Source: a virus
Reading direction: 5' to 3' (one strand)
IMG/VR virus record: IMGVR_UViG_3300048126_000291
Coordinates: 1-26,844 of that record
Length of the DNA: 26,844 nt
Shown here: piece after piece, positions 1-7,421 of the stretch
Position numbering within the stretch: position 1 is the stretch's first letter
How the letters are laid out: every line of letters begins with the position of its first letter
Notes under the pieces: model-generated
Told to the model about the DNA's origin: nothing
Seen by the model: only the letters and a program-made list of their open reading frames with translations
Database searches by the model: none
Program-made: the position numbers and the translations under genes

Positions 1-1
1 C

Positions 2-472
2 TTCCAAAAGAAACTATATAAGTCTCTCAACGTCCCAGTCAACAGACTCGAACAAGAAGCTCAGTTCTCCTTGGGTCGATCTTCTGAGATAACAAGGGAT
101 GAATTAAAATTTCAGAAGTTTATTAACAGACTTCGTAAACGTTTTTCTATGTTATTCATGGACTTATTGAAAACTCAGTTAGTACTTAAGGGTATTGTTA
201 CTGAAGAAGAATTTGATGAAATGAAGCAGAATATCAATATTGATTACCAAAAAGATACTCACTTTTCTGAATTAAAAGAATCAGAATTACTAAGAGAACG
301 TCTTGGTACTATTCGTGAAATGGATGAATATGTTGGTAAATACTTCTCTGTTGAGTGGCTACGCAAAAATGTTCTTATGCAAAGTGAAGAAGATATTAAA
401 AATATTGATGATCAAATTGCACAAGAAGCTGAAGATCAGCCAGAAGAAGGAGAAGATGATTTAGATGTTTAG
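2..472 (+). CDS. 20: Portal vertex protein gp20, C-terminal part (truncated by window edge)
   Basis: The reading frame is open from base 2 to the stop at 472, so the true start lies upstream of the window. The first codons read FQKKLYKSLNVPVNRLEQE, followed by FSLGRSSEITRDELKF and INRLRKRF, which match the conserved C-terminal region of T4 gp20. In T4 this protein forms the dodecameric portal that nucleates prohead assembly, passes DNA during packaging and joins head to tail. The tail of the protein is strongly acidic (EDQPEEGEDD near the end), as is common in this family. It is followed by prohead core, protease and scaffold genes in T4 order, which supports the call. The family assignment rests on recalled sequence; the 5' truncation is directly seen. 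Confidence 0.93.
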   Translation, partial: FQKKLYKSLNVPVNRLEQEAQFSLGRSSEITRDELKFQKFINRLRKRFSMLFMDLLKTQLVLKGIVTEEEFDEMKQNINIDYQKDTHFSELKESELLRERLGTIREMDEYVGKYFSVEWLRKNVLMQSEEDIKNIDDQIAQEAEDQPEEGEDDLDV

Positions 473-485
473 AAAACTAAATTTG

Positions 486-493
486 TATAAATA
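486..493 (+). promoter_or_regulatory. T4-type late promoter box upstream of gp67
   Basis: An exact TATAAATA octamer lies in the short gap between gp20 and gp67, about 30 nt before the gp67 start. This is the T4 late promoter consensus recognised by gp55-RNA polymerase. It suggests the prohead core, protease, scaffold and capsid genes can be transcribed from here late in infection. Confidence 0.75.
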
Positions 494-522
494 ATCATTA
501 GTAACAGGAGTATTAAAATATT

Positions 523-828
523 ATGGCAACTACAGAAGAACTGATTGATACATTATCAAAAGGCGATATGGTTCAAGCAAGTAATGCTTTTACTGATCTC
601 ATGCAAAGTAGAGTACAAAATGCATTAGATGATCGTAAAGTTGAGATTGGACAGCAAATGCATTTATCTCCAGAAGAGATTGAGCAAATGCACGCTGAAG
701 AAGATGAAGAAGAATTAGAAGAAGTAGACACTGAAGAGGATGAGTCTGAAGACGATTCCGAAGAAGCTGAAGAAGAGGAAGAATTAGAAGATGACGAAGA
801 CATTCAGCCAGTTTCGACAGAGTCTTAA
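523..828 (+). CDS. 67: Prohead core protein gp67-like (PIP)
   Basis: This 101-residue protein has a short helical N-terminus (MATTEELIDTLSKGDM) and an extremely acidic second half made almost entirely of E and D. That architecture and the position between gp20 and gp21 match T4 gp67, a small internal prohead core protein that is cleaved to peptides by gp21 during maturation. T4 gp67 is about 80 residues, so this one is slightly longer. A purine-rich AACAGGAG lies about 12 nt upstream. The 3' end overlaps the next gene by 38 nt in another frame. The acidic tail is low complexity, so the assignment depends on context and N-terminal resemblance. Confidence 0.8.
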   Translation: MATTEELIDTLSKGDMVQASNAFTDLMQSRVQNALDDRKVEIGQQMHLSPEEIEQMHAEEDEEELEEVDTEEDESEDDSEEAEEEEELEDDEDIQPVSTES

Positions 829-1024
829 TGAAGGGTTAAAACTTTCTGCAGGAGAAAAGGAAGTTAAACGTTTCAAAGTTGGTAAAAAGAAATATGAAGC
901 TGTGATTACAAAGAAAGCAAATTATTTCTGTGCATATATTGATGGAGATAAGTTAGATCAATTTAAGTCACAGAAAGAAGCTGAAAAAGCAATAAAAGAT
1001 TTTACAGATTTAATGGGTAAATAG
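791..1024 (+). CDS. Prohead core protein, gp68-like
   Basis: This 77-residue basic protein begins MTKTFSQFRQSLNEG, the kind of N-terminal segment common in phage prohead core and scaffold proteins. A lysine-rich segment follows (KRFKVGKKKYEAVITKK) with a predicted strand-helix pattern. It sits exactly where T4 has gene 68, between 67 and 21, and starts inside the end of gp67, which suggests translational coupling. T4 gp68 is longer, about 140 residues, so this is either a reduced form or a positional analogue. Its base composition agrees with its neighbours. The position is strong evidence for a prohead role; the sequence family is not recognised with certainty. Confidence 0.65.
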   Translation: MTKTFSQFRQSLNEGLKLSAGEKEVKRFKVGKKKYEAVITKKANYFCAYIDGDKLDQFKSQKEAEKAIKDFTDLMGK

Positions 1025-1025
1025 A

Positions 1026-1661
1026 ATGAAACTTATCACGGAACATGTTGAAGATATAAGATTTATTACCGAAGCAAAAGAAGACGGTGGTAAAAATTAT
1101 ATTATTGAAGGCATATTCATGCAGGCAAATAAGCCTAATCGAAATGGCCGCATGTACCCTCGTGAAATCCTTGAATCTGCGGTTAACAAATATGTAACCG
1201 AACAAGTTTCCAAAGGTAGAGCCGTTGGTGAATTAAATCACCCAGAAGGTCCTACTATTAATTTGGATAAAGTATCCCACAAGATTACCGAACTTAATTG
1301 GGATGGTAATAATGTTGTGGGTAAGGCAACTATTTTGGATACGCCTATGGGAAAGATTGTAAAAGGTCTTTTAGATGGGGAAGTTCAGGTAGGTGTCTCA
1401 AGTCGTGGAATGGGTAGTCTTGCTAATAAAGGCGGAGTGAATGTCGTAAATAATGACTTCATGTTAAATGCCGTGGATATCGTACAAGACCCATCTGCAC
1501 CAGAAGCATTCGTCAATGGCGTAATGGAAGGTGTAGAATGGATCTATGAAAATGGTATATTCAAACAGCAAGAAATTGAACAGTTCGAGACAGAGGTCAA
1601 AAGAGCTCCAAATGCAAATATGCAAATGAAAGCCTTTAAAGATTTCCTCTCAAAACTTTAA
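1026..1661 (+). CDS. 21: Prohead maturation protease gp21
   Basis: At 211 residues it is almost the length of T4 gp21 (212). The N-terminus (MKLITEHVEDIRFI, then NYIIEGIFMQANKPNRNGR) is typical of the herpesvirus-assemblin-like prohead protease clan. Likely catalytic residues are His72 in GELNHPEG and a serine at 125 or 126 in VGVSSRGMGS; the VQDPSAPEAFV segment near residue 155 is also conserved in the family. The enzyme degrades the scaffold and trims the capsid protein after (I/L)-X-Glu. It starts two bases after the upstream core gene and precedes the scaffold gene, as in T4. Confidence 0.93.
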   Translation: MKLITEHVEDIRFITEAKEDGGKNYIIEGIFMQANKPNRNGRMYPREILESAVNKYVTEQVSKGRAVGELNHPEGPTINLDKVSHKITELNWDGNNVVGKATILDTPMGKIVKGLLDGEVQVGVSSRGMGSLANKGGVNVVNNDFMLNAVDIVQDPSAPEAFVNGVMEGVEWIYENGIFKQQEIEQFETEVKRAPNANMQMKAFKDFLSKL

Positions 1662-1679
1662 CTCTGAAGGAGTAATTAA

Positions 1680-2705
1680 ATGTCAGATGAAAATCAAATC
1701 GACGTTGAAGATACGCTCCAAGATGAACTCGTGACTGATACTGTTGAAGTTTCTAATGAGGATAATCTTGAAGAAGCTGCTGTACCAGCAGAAGCTGATG
1801 GTGAAAAAGCCGCAGTCGATACTAAGAAAGCTATCGATAAAAGCGAACCCGCCCAAGCTCCTATGCCTAAGACTAAGGCAGGTATGGTAAATGCTATGTA
1901 TAGAGAGATGTCAAAAATGAATAAAGATAAGCTCATGGCGTCCTATAATAAAGTGATGAATAATGAGAGCACAGAAGCTGATGATGCTGAAGGAATCTTC
2001 GAAGAAGATCTTACTGCATTAGTTGATTCTGAAGCTACATTGTCAGAAGGTTTTAGGGACAAAGCTGAGATCATTTTTGAAGCTGCACTTAAGTCAAAGA
2101 TCGGAGAGCACGTTGAGCGTCTCGAAGAATCTTATGCTGAAGAGCTAGCCGAAGAAACCACTCGAATCCACAGCGATCTCGTAGAGAAAGTTGATGGCTA
2201 CCTTAACTACGTCGTAGAAAACTGGATGGAAGAGAATAAACTAGCAGTAGAAACCGGTCTTCGTACCGAGATCTCTGAGTCTTTCATGAAGTCGTTACAC
2301 GGTGTATTCAATGAGCATTACATTGATGTTCCTGAAAGCAAGGTTGATTTAGTAGACGAATTGTCTGCTGACAAAGACAAGCTTGAAGAGCAAGTTAATG
2401 CCACAATCGCTGATAATGTTGCACTTAAGGCTGAAGTTGAAAAACTTAACCGTGCCGTTATCGTTAACGAAGCTTCTGCCGGTCTTTCTGAGGCCCAAGC
2501 TGAAAAGCTTAAGTCTTTAACTACTGATATTGATGCAGCTGATGGTGAGCAATTCGCCGATAAAGTTCAGTCTGTAAAAGAATCATATTTTAAGACTAAA
2601 GTAACTTCAACCCAAGCTGAAGAAGAAGTCCTAACTGAAGGTGCTGATCAAGAGATTGCAGTATCTGGTTCAATGGCTACTTACTTAGCAGCACTTAACA
2701 AATAA
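1680..2705 (+). CDS. 22: Prohead scaffold protein gp22
   Basis: This 341-residue protein lies between the protease and the major capsid gene and has the expected scaffold features: a highly charged, glutamate-rich, alanine-rich composition with long helical and coiled-coil stretches (for example around residues 225-265, LSADKDKLEEQVNATIADN) and no cysteine. Several L-X-E motifs (ATLSEGF, EVLTEGA) fit gp21 cleavage sites. In T4 the scaffold assembles the prohead core and is destroyed before DNA packaging. A GAAGGAG ribosome site sits about 7 nt before ATG. Scaffold sequences diverge quickly, so synteny carries much of the assignment. Confidence 0.88.
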   Translation: MSDENQIDVEDTLQDELVTDTVEVSNEDNLEEAAVPAEADGEKAAVDTKKAIDKSEPAQAPMPKTKAGMVNAMYREMSKMNKDKLMASYNKVMNNESTEADDAEGIFEEDLTALVDSEATLSEGFRDKAEIIFEAALKSKIGEHVERLEESYAEELAEETTRIHSDLVEKVDGYLNYVVENWMEENKLAVETGLRTEISESFMKSLHGVFNEHYIDVPESKVDLVDELSADKDKLEEQVNATIADNVALKAEVEKLNRAVIVNEASAGLSEAQAEKLKSLTTDIDAADGEQFADKVQSVKESYFKTKVTSTQAEEEVLTEGADQEIAVSGSMATYLAALNK

Positions 2706-2724
2706 TCCATAGGGAGATACTATT

Positions 2725-4083
2725 ATGTTTACTACTGATAAACTTCTCGAGAAATGGAACCCAGTACTTGACGTAGATGGCGATTTGAAAGATCGTTATA
2801 AGCGTGGTGTTACTGCAACTGTTCTCGAAAACACTGAAAAAGCTCTTGCAGAAGAGCGTGGACATGCTCAGCATTCATTGACTGAGGCTGCTCCAACTAA
2901 CGCAACCGGCTCAAACATCGGCAACTGGGATCCAATTTTGATCTCCTTAGTACGTCGTTCTATGCCAAACCTTATTGCTTATGATATCGCTGGCGTTCAG
3001 CCAATGACTGGTCCAACAGGACTTATCTTTGCAATGAAATCTAAGTACGGCACACAGGGTGGTGATGAGGCTTTCTTTAACGAAGCTGATACTGACTTCT
3101 CTGGTGTTGGTTCAGGACACCTTGGTGGTTCTTCATCTCTCGTAGGTGATATTAACCCTCCAGGTCAATCTGGCCAATCTTCTGCTGACGCTAACAGCGA
3201 CGGTGTAGAAGACGTATTTGGTGCAGGTCAGCCTGCAGCTACAGCAAAAGCTGAAGCTCTTGGTGATGGCTCTGTATCCGGCATGGGTACTGGTGGTCAC
3301 TTTAATGAAATGGCATTCTCAATCGAAAAAGCTACCGTTACTGCGAAGTCACGTGCGCTTAAGGCTGAGTACTCCATGGAATTGGCCCAAGATCTTAAAG
3401 CAATCCACGGCTTGGATGCAGAATCAGAGTTGGCAAACATCTTGTCTGCTGAAATTCTTGCAGAAATTAACCGTGAGATCGTTCGTACAGTTAACGTAAA
3501 AGCCAAGCGTGGTTCTCAGCAAGCTGATATCACTGCTGCTGGTACTTTCGATGTTAACGCTGACTCAGATGGCCGTTGGTCAGTTGAGAAGTACAAAGGT
3601 CTTCTAGTACAAACTATGCGTGAAGCTAACGTTATTGCTAAAGAAACACGTCGTGGTAAAGGTAACTTTATCTTGTGTTCTTCAGACGTAGCTGCTGCTC
3701 TTAGCGCATCAGGCATGTTAGACTATACACCTGCTCTTGCTGGTAACGCTAACTTAACTGTAGATGATACAGGAACAACTTTCGCTGGAACACTTTCCGG
3801 TGGAATGAAAGTCTATATCGATCCATATGCAAACGTAGACTATATCAACGTCGGTTATAAGGGTGCAAATCCTTACGATGCTGGTCTTTTCTATTGCCCA
3901 TACGTTCCATTAACAATGGTACGTGCAGTTGGTGAGAATACTTTCCAGCCTAAAATCGGTTTCAAAACTCGTTATGGCATGGTTGCTAATCCATTCGTGG
4001 GTGCATCAGCTGGTAACGATACCGGTACAAACGCTGCTAACCAGTACTATCGTATCACAAAGATTACAAATATCCTTTCATAG
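2725..4083 (+). CDS. 23: Major capsid protein gp23
   Basis: This 452-residue protein contains hallmark segments of T4 gp23: WDPILISLVRRSMPNLIAYD, IAGVQPMTGPTGLIFAMKS and, near the C-terminus, IGFKTRYGMVANPF. It forms the hexameric lattice of the head. A gp21-type site LTE|AAP occurs at residues 52-57, so about 54 residues would be removed on maturation, comparable to the 65 in T4. T4 gp23 is 521 residues. Codons are visibly more C- and G-rich than in the replication genes, as expected for the most highly expressed protein. A GGGAG ribosome site lies 8 nt before ATG, and a strong terminator follows directly. Confidence 0.96.
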   Translation: MFTTDKLLEKWNPVLDVDGDLKDRYKRGVTATVLENTEKALAEERGHAQHSLTEAAPTNATGSNIGNWDPILISLVRRSMPNLIAYDIAGVQPMTGPTGLIFAMKSKYGTQGGDEAFFNEADTDFSGVGSGHLGGSSSLVGDINPPGQSGQSSADANSDGVEDVFGAGQPAATAKAEALGDGSVSGMGTGGHFNEMAFSIEKATVTAKSRALKAEYSMELAQDLKAIHGLDAESELANILSAEILAEINREIVRTVNVKAKRGSQQADITAAGTFDVNADSDGRWSVEKYKGLLVQTMREANVIAKETRRGKGNFILCSSDVAAALSASGMLDYTPALAGNANLTVDDTGTTFAGTLSGGMKVYIDPYANVDYINVGYKGANPYDAGLFYCPYVPLTMVRAVGENTFQPKIGFKTRYGMVANPFVGASAGNDTGTNAANQYYRITKITNILS

Positions 4084-4104
4084 GATTAGTAAATCTGAAG
4101 AGAG

Positions 4105-4131
4105 AGGCGGCCTTCGGGTCGCCTTTTTTTT
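4105..4131 (+). terminator. Intrinsic terminator after gp23
   Basis: An 8-bp stem (AGGCGGCC paired with GGTCGCCT, including one G-T pair) closes a TTCG tetraloop and is followed by eight T residues. The UUCG loop is exceptionally stable. It lies 21 bases after the gp23 stop and just before a late promoter, so it separates the capsid transcript from the tube-like and uvsY genes. Confidence 0.93.
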
Positions 4132-4134
4132 ATG

Positions 4135-4142
4135 TATAAATA
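4135..4142 (+). promoter_or_regulatory. T4-type late promoter box for the tail-tube-like gene
   Basis: An exact TATAAATA starts 4 bases after the T-run of the gp23 terminator and 22 bases before the ATG at 4164. The arrangement restarts transcription immediately after termination. Confidence 0.8.
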
Positions 4143-4163
4143 GATCTGTAATAGGAGATTAAT

Positions 4164-4700
4164 ATGCCATATCAATTAGATGTAGATTTTACAGATCAGG
4201 CTAGTGCTACAGCTCAAGCACCTTTAAACTATGTAAACCCAACTGCTTTTAAGTTGGTGATTGATAGTCAAAAGTATAAGAACGCTCAGTTTATGGCACA
4301 AACTATAGCTTTACCAGATGTTATCTTAGCAGGTGCAATATACAACACAAGGCAAAGAAATATTGTTGAAGCTCCTGATAAAGTAGAATACGGTCAATTT
4401 GATATGACTTTTCTTATTGATGAGTATTTACTTAACTATAAAGAAATTCATGATTGGATGATTGGTCTTGTAACTACAGATGATCAAGGTGTACGAAAAG
4501 AACGTGATATGACTTTACAAATCTTAAGTAGTCATAATAACGTAGTAGCTGAAATTCAATTTGCAAATGCTATTCCTATTAATTTAAGTTCATTACCGTT
4601 TGATGTAAAATCACAGGATGTGGAATATCTTACGGGCAATGTTACTTTCCAATATAGCTATTTTAAATTCTTAACAAAGGGATTTAACGGAGGCGTATAA
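4164..4700 (+). CDS. Tail-tube-fold protein (gp19-like or gp3-like)
   Basis: This 178-residue protein has the pattern of T4-type tail tube proteins: an N-terminal strand (NPTAFKLVIDS), a central ALPDVIL segment like the ATALPAGI region of gp19, and a C-terminal strand pair (VEYLTGNVTFQYSYFKF) like the EVTLALDYW end of gp19. In T4 the tube gene lies before gp20, whereas in marine T4-like phages the slot between gp23 and uvsY is usually held by tail completion protein gp3, which has a similar length (T4 gp3 is 176 residues). It may therefore be a tube paralogue, a baseplate-tube adaptor or the gp3 tube terminator. A virion tail protein is likely; the exact role is uncertain. Its own late promoter supports late expression. 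Confidence 0.55.
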   Translation: MPYQLDVDFTDQASATAQAPLNYVNPTAFKLVIDSQKYKNAQFMAQTIALPDVILAGAIYNTRQRNIVEAPDKVEYGQFDMTFLIDEYLLNYKEIHDWMIGLVTTDDQGVRKERDMTLQILSSHNNVVAEIQFANAIPINLSSLPFDVKSQDVEYLTGNVTFQYSYFKFLTKGFNGGV

Positions 4701-4703
4701 ATA
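4696..4703 (+). promoter_or_regulatory. T4-type late promoter box overlapping the upstream stop codon
   Basis: An exact TATAAATA contains the TAA stop (4698-4700) of the preceding gene and lies 22 bases before the uvsY start at 4726. The spacing to the start codon equals that of the box at 4135. Confidence 0.75.
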
Positions 4704-4725
4704 ATTTTACATAATGAGGTGAATG

Positions 4726-5169
4726 ATGAACTTAGATGATATATTTGCGATGTGGAAAAAGGACTCTCAAATTGATGAGAATAACCTAGATCAAGCCACA
4801 CTCGAGAATGCTAAACTGCATTCAAAATACCTAGAATTACATTCCAATGCTAAACTACAAGTTAAACGTAAAGAACTTGCTTTCAAGATCTTGCTGAAAG
4901 ACAAGTGGTTATGGTATAATGGAAAGATGACTCAAGAAGAAATGACAGCTAAAGGCTGGAGTTTTGACCCGCTTAATGGACTTAAAATACTGAAAGGTGA
5001 AATGGACTACTATTATGATTCTGATAAAGAGATTCAAGAAGCTCAAGCCACTATTGAATACTGGAAGACTATTGAAGAAGCTTTAAAAGAAATTATGGAC
5101 ACAATCAAATGGCGTCATCAGTCTATTAAAAACATGATTGAGTGGCGGAAGTTTACTTCAGGGGTGTAA
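4726..5169 (+). CDS. uvsY: Recombination mediator UvsY
   Basis: The 147-residue product resembles T4 UvsY (137 residues) throughout: MNLDDIFAMWKKDSQID at the N-terminus, LHSKYLELHSNAKL near residue 32 and a C-terminal IEYWKTIEEALKEI followed by IKNMIEWRKF. UvsY loads UvsX recombinase onto gp32-coated single-stranded DNA during recombination-dependent replication. There are two consecutive ATG codons, at 4723 and 4726. GAGGTG (4716-4721) is too close to the first, so 4726 is preferred. The stop overlaps the ATG of uvsW by one base (TAATG), implying coupled translation. In T4 uvsW and uvsY are also neighbours. Confidence 0.9.
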   Translation: MNLDDIFAMWKKDSQIDENNLDQATLENAKLHSKYLELHSNAKLQVKRKELAFKILLKDKWLWYNGKMTQEEMTAKGWSFDPLNGLKILKGEMDYYYDSDKEIQEAQATIEYWKTIEEALKEIMDTIKWRHQSIKNMIEWRKFTSGV

Positions 5170-6677
5170 TGCCAACAATAATCAAAATTAAGAAAAAGAA
5201 TCATGCAATGATTTTGATTGATTCAGAACCAAGTGTTTTGAATGAACTATCTGACTTTTTTACTTTCTATGTACCTGGTTATAAGTTTATGCCAGCTTAT
5301 AAGAATAAAGTATGGGATGGAAAGATACGTTTATTTGATATTCGTACACATGAGTTGTATGCTGGTTTGTATGCATATGTGAAAGAGTTTGCAAATGCCG
5401 AAGGTAGAGATTACGCTATTGAGCTTGAGCATGATAATTACTATGGCTATCCAGAAGTAACTGAAGAAATTGATATGTCTTTTTTGAATGATTACATTCT
5501 TACGGACAATCAAGGAGCGAAAATAGAACCTAGAGATTATCAATTACGTGCGATTCAGCATGGACTTAAGTCTAGAGCTGCAATGTTGATATCACCTACA
5601 GCTTCTGGTAAATCACTTATAATATACTGTTTAATGCGTTGGTACTTAGAAAACAAAGATAAAAGAGTTCTTATTATTGTACCAACTACTTCACTTGTAG
5701 AGCAAATGTATAGTGACTTTGAAGCATATAGTAAACAAGATAATGGGTTTGACATCAATAACGCAAAAAGAATATATTCAGGAGCACCAAAAAAGAGTGA
5801 AATGCCTGATGTTATTATTTCAACATGGCAATCGATTTATAAGTTACCTGGAGGATGGTTTGAGCAGTTTGGATGTGTATTTGGAGATGAAGCACATAAT
5901 TTTAAAGCTAAATCATTAACTAGCATATTAACTAAACTAAGAGATGCTGAATATAGATTTGGAACAACAGGTACATTAGACGGTACACAGACACATAAGT
6001 TAGTATTAGAAGGATTATTTGGACCAGCCTTTTATGTAACTACAACTAAGTCATTAATGGATAAAGGTTCATTAGCTCAACTTGATATTAAAGTACTATT
6101 ATTAAAATATAAAGAAGAGTACTGTCGTGAGGTGAATAAATATAAGTATCAGGACGAAATTGATTGGATAGTACGATACGAAAATCGTAATAACTTTATA
6201 AGTAATTTAGCTCTTGACCAAGATGGTAACACATTAGTTCTATTTCAATTTGTAGAAAAACATGGAAAACCTCTTTATGATCTAATATTAAACAAAGCCC
6301 ATAAGAGACGTAAAATATTCTATGTCTCTGGAGAAACAGATACTGATACAAGAGAACATGTACGTAAGATAACAGAGGAGCAAAAGAATGCTATCATTGT
6401 CGCATCTTTGGGTACTTTTAGTACCGGTATTAATATTAGGAATTTACACAATATTATCTTTGCGTCACCTTCAAAGAGTCAGATCAAAGTTTTACAATCA
6501 ATTGGACGAGGATTAAGAAAAAGTGATGATGGAAAAAATACCATATTGTACGACATTGCAGATGACTTACATTGGAAGAGTTCCAAAAACTATACACTCT
6601 TACATGCAGCCGAAAGAATTAAAATATACACTAAAGAACACTTTACTTTTAACATTATAGAGATACCTTTACCATGA
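5169..6677 (+). CDS. uvsW: RNA-DNA/DNA helicase UvsW
   Basis: This 502-residue superfamily 2 helicase has an N-terminal region like T4 UvsW (ELSDFFTFYVPGYKFMP, VWDGKIRLFD), Walker A SPTASGKS at residues 142-149, a DEAH box at 240-243 and motif VI QSIGRGLRK near residue 443. T4 UvsW has DECH at motif II. It unwinds R-loops and branched intermediates and switches the phage from origin-dependent to recombination-dependent replication. The ATG at 5169 is chosen because it overlaps the uvsY stop and because the following residues align with the T4 start; an upstream in-frame start at 5142 would add nine unsupported residues. Confidence 0.95.
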   Translation: MPTIIKIKKKNHAMILIDSEPSVLNELSDFFTFYVPGYKFMPAYKNKVWDGKIRLFDIRTHELYAGLYAYVKEFANAEGRDYAIELEHDNYYGYPEVTEEIDMSFLNDYILTDNQGAKIEPRDYQLRAIQHGLKSRAAMLISPTASGKSLIIYCLMRWYLENKDKRVLIIVPTTSLVEQMYSDFEAYSKQDNGFDINNAKRIYSGAPKKSEMPDVIISTWQSIYKLPGGWFEQFGCVFGDEAHNFKAKSLTSILTKLRDAEYRFGTTGTLDGTQTHKLVLEGLFGPAFYVTTTKSLMDKGSLAQLDIKVLLLKYKEEYCREVNKYKYQDEIDWIVRYENRNNFISNLALDQDGNTLVLFQFVEKHGKPLYDLILNKAHKRRKIFYVSGETDTDTREHVRKITEEQKNAIIVASLGTFSTGINIRNLHNIIFASPSKSQIKVLQSIGRGLRKSDDGKNTILYDIADDLHWKSSKNYTLLHAAERIKIYTKEHFTFNIIEIPLP

Positions 6678-7063
6678 CATACACATTAGACGATATCAAT
6701 ATTAAGTTATTTAAGCTCTCATCAGGAGAAGAGATAATCTCTCTTATTTCTTCAGTTCCTAATGATAATGTAATTGAGTTAGAGTCTCCACTTCTATTAC
6801 ATAGGAAAGTTAGTATCACTAATCACTCTTTTGCTTTCAGTGACTGGATGGCTCTATCAAAAGAAAGAGGTAGAGTATCACTTAATCCGATGCATGTGAT
6901 TTCTTCGGCCGATGTTGATGATGAAATTAAAGACAGATATATCAGAATGTGTCTCCAAATGCGTAAAGATGATGAGAGAGAAATAGAGGATGAATATGAA
7001 TACGATGATTCAAAACTAGAAGAATATATGGAAAAGATATTCAGAAAACAAACTATTCATTAA
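6674..7063 (+). CDS. Small protein after uvsW, possible Sm-like fold
   Basis: This 129-residue protein starts inside the uvsW stop (ATGA overlap). Residues 8-45 (INIKLFKLSSGEEIISLIS, then VIELESPLLLHRKV) show the strand-turn-strand pattern of small Sm/Hfq-like phage proteins, where a K-L-x-(S/T)-G-E-E turn is followed by a 'v-i-e-x-P' strand. The last 40 residues are highly charged (DDEREIEDEYEYDDSK). Conserved hypotheticals of this type follow uvsW in several marine T4-like phages, to my recollection. An RNA-binding role is a guess from the fold pattern only. No gene follows for 163 bases. Confidence 0.55.
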   Translation: MTYTLDDINIKLFKLSSGEEIISLISSVPNDNVIELESPLLLHRKVSITNHSFAFSDWMALSKERGRVSLNPMHVISSADVDDEIKDRYIRMCLQMRKDDEREIEDEYEYDDSKLEEYMEKIFRKQTIH

Positions 7064-7098
7064 CTGTGGGTATCCTCCCCTCCTCAGCCTACTCTATT

Positions 7099-7127
7099 AT
7101 TATAACATACTTTTGGCCAGTTGTAAA
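7099..7127 (-). promoter_or_regulatory. Minus-strand sigma70-like promoter, antisense to the late block
   Basis: On the minus strand the sequence reads TTTACA (7127-7122), 17 bases, then TATAAT (7104-7099), with TG one base before the -10 and an upstream GAAAAAAGTCC tract. It is the same promoter type as the nine + strand copies. No minus-strand gene follows; the first possible ORF (MNSLFSEY..., 14 codons) stops quickly. Transcription would start near 7092 and run antisense through the 6674-7063 gene and uvsW. Confidence 0.75.
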
Positions 7128-7160
7128 GGACTTTTTTCAATTATTTTCAATTATTTTTTG

Positions 7161-7189
7161 TTTACAATTCCATTAAACTATGTTATAAT
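7161..7189 (+). promoter_or_regulatory. Sigma70-like promoter for the gp55 operon
   Basis: TTTACA at 7161-7166 and TATAAT at 7184-7189 are separated by 17 bases, with an extended -10 TG at 7181-7182. The transcript would start near 7196 and reach the gene at 7227 and gp55. Confidence 0.88.
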
Positions 7190-7226
7190 ATATGTATTAA
7201 AAATGAAATAAAGGAATTATAACCAT

Positions 7227-7421
7227 ATGAATATAAACTTAAAAACACACTATCGGGACTTCCAATCCATTATGGATGATACTCTTAAAATCAAATACTT
7301 AATGGACAACATTGATGACCTATCTACATATAATATCAATGTACCTAACTTAATCAAGGCCTTTGAAACAAATGATTGGCCATGGAATAGACCAAAAATT
7401 GACGGAGAATCCTTGGGATGA
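7227..7421 (+). CDS. Hypothetical protein upstream of late sigma factor
   Basis: This 64-residue acidic protein begins MNINLKTHYRDFQSIMDD and ends NDWPWNRPKIDGESLG. It is the first gene after the + strand promoter, with AAGGA 11 bases before ATG, and its stop overlaps the gp55 start (ATGA at 7418-7421), so the two are translationally coupled. I do not recognise the family. By position it could be an accessory of the late transcription machinery, such as a diverged gp33, but it lacks the hydrophobic C-terminal clamp-binding tail expected of gp33, so this remains speculation. Its codon use resembles that of its neighbours. Confidence 0.7.
   Translation: MNINLKTHYRDFQSIMDDTLKIKYLMDNIDDLSTYNINVPNLIKAFETNDWPWNRPKIDGESLG

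Larger units (their letters stand above)
7064..7226. other. Divergent promoter intergenic region
   Basis: This 163-base gap without a gene holds a pyrimidine-rich patch (CCTCCCCTCCTCAGCC), the minus-strand promoter, an AT-rich spacer with a tandem TTCAATTATTT repeat (around 7136-7157) between the two -35 boxes, and the + strand promoter. The shared spacer probably acts as an UP-element-like A/T tract for both directions. Confidence 0.7.

Noticed and set aside
573-803. Minus-strand serine-rich frame opposite gp67
   Set aside because: It is the reverse complement of Glu/Asp codon repeats; it has no promoter or ribosome site and is a compositional shadow.
5592-5625. TATAATATACT in uvsW resembling the -10 region
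   Set aside because: The -35 at 17 bp is only CCTACA and the TG is absent; the sequence encodes the helicase segment after Walker A.
7028-7072. 14-codon minus-strand frame after the antisense promoter
   Set aside because: It has a purine-rich leader but ends after 14 codons opposite a real gene; an untranslated antisense RNA is more likely than a peptide.
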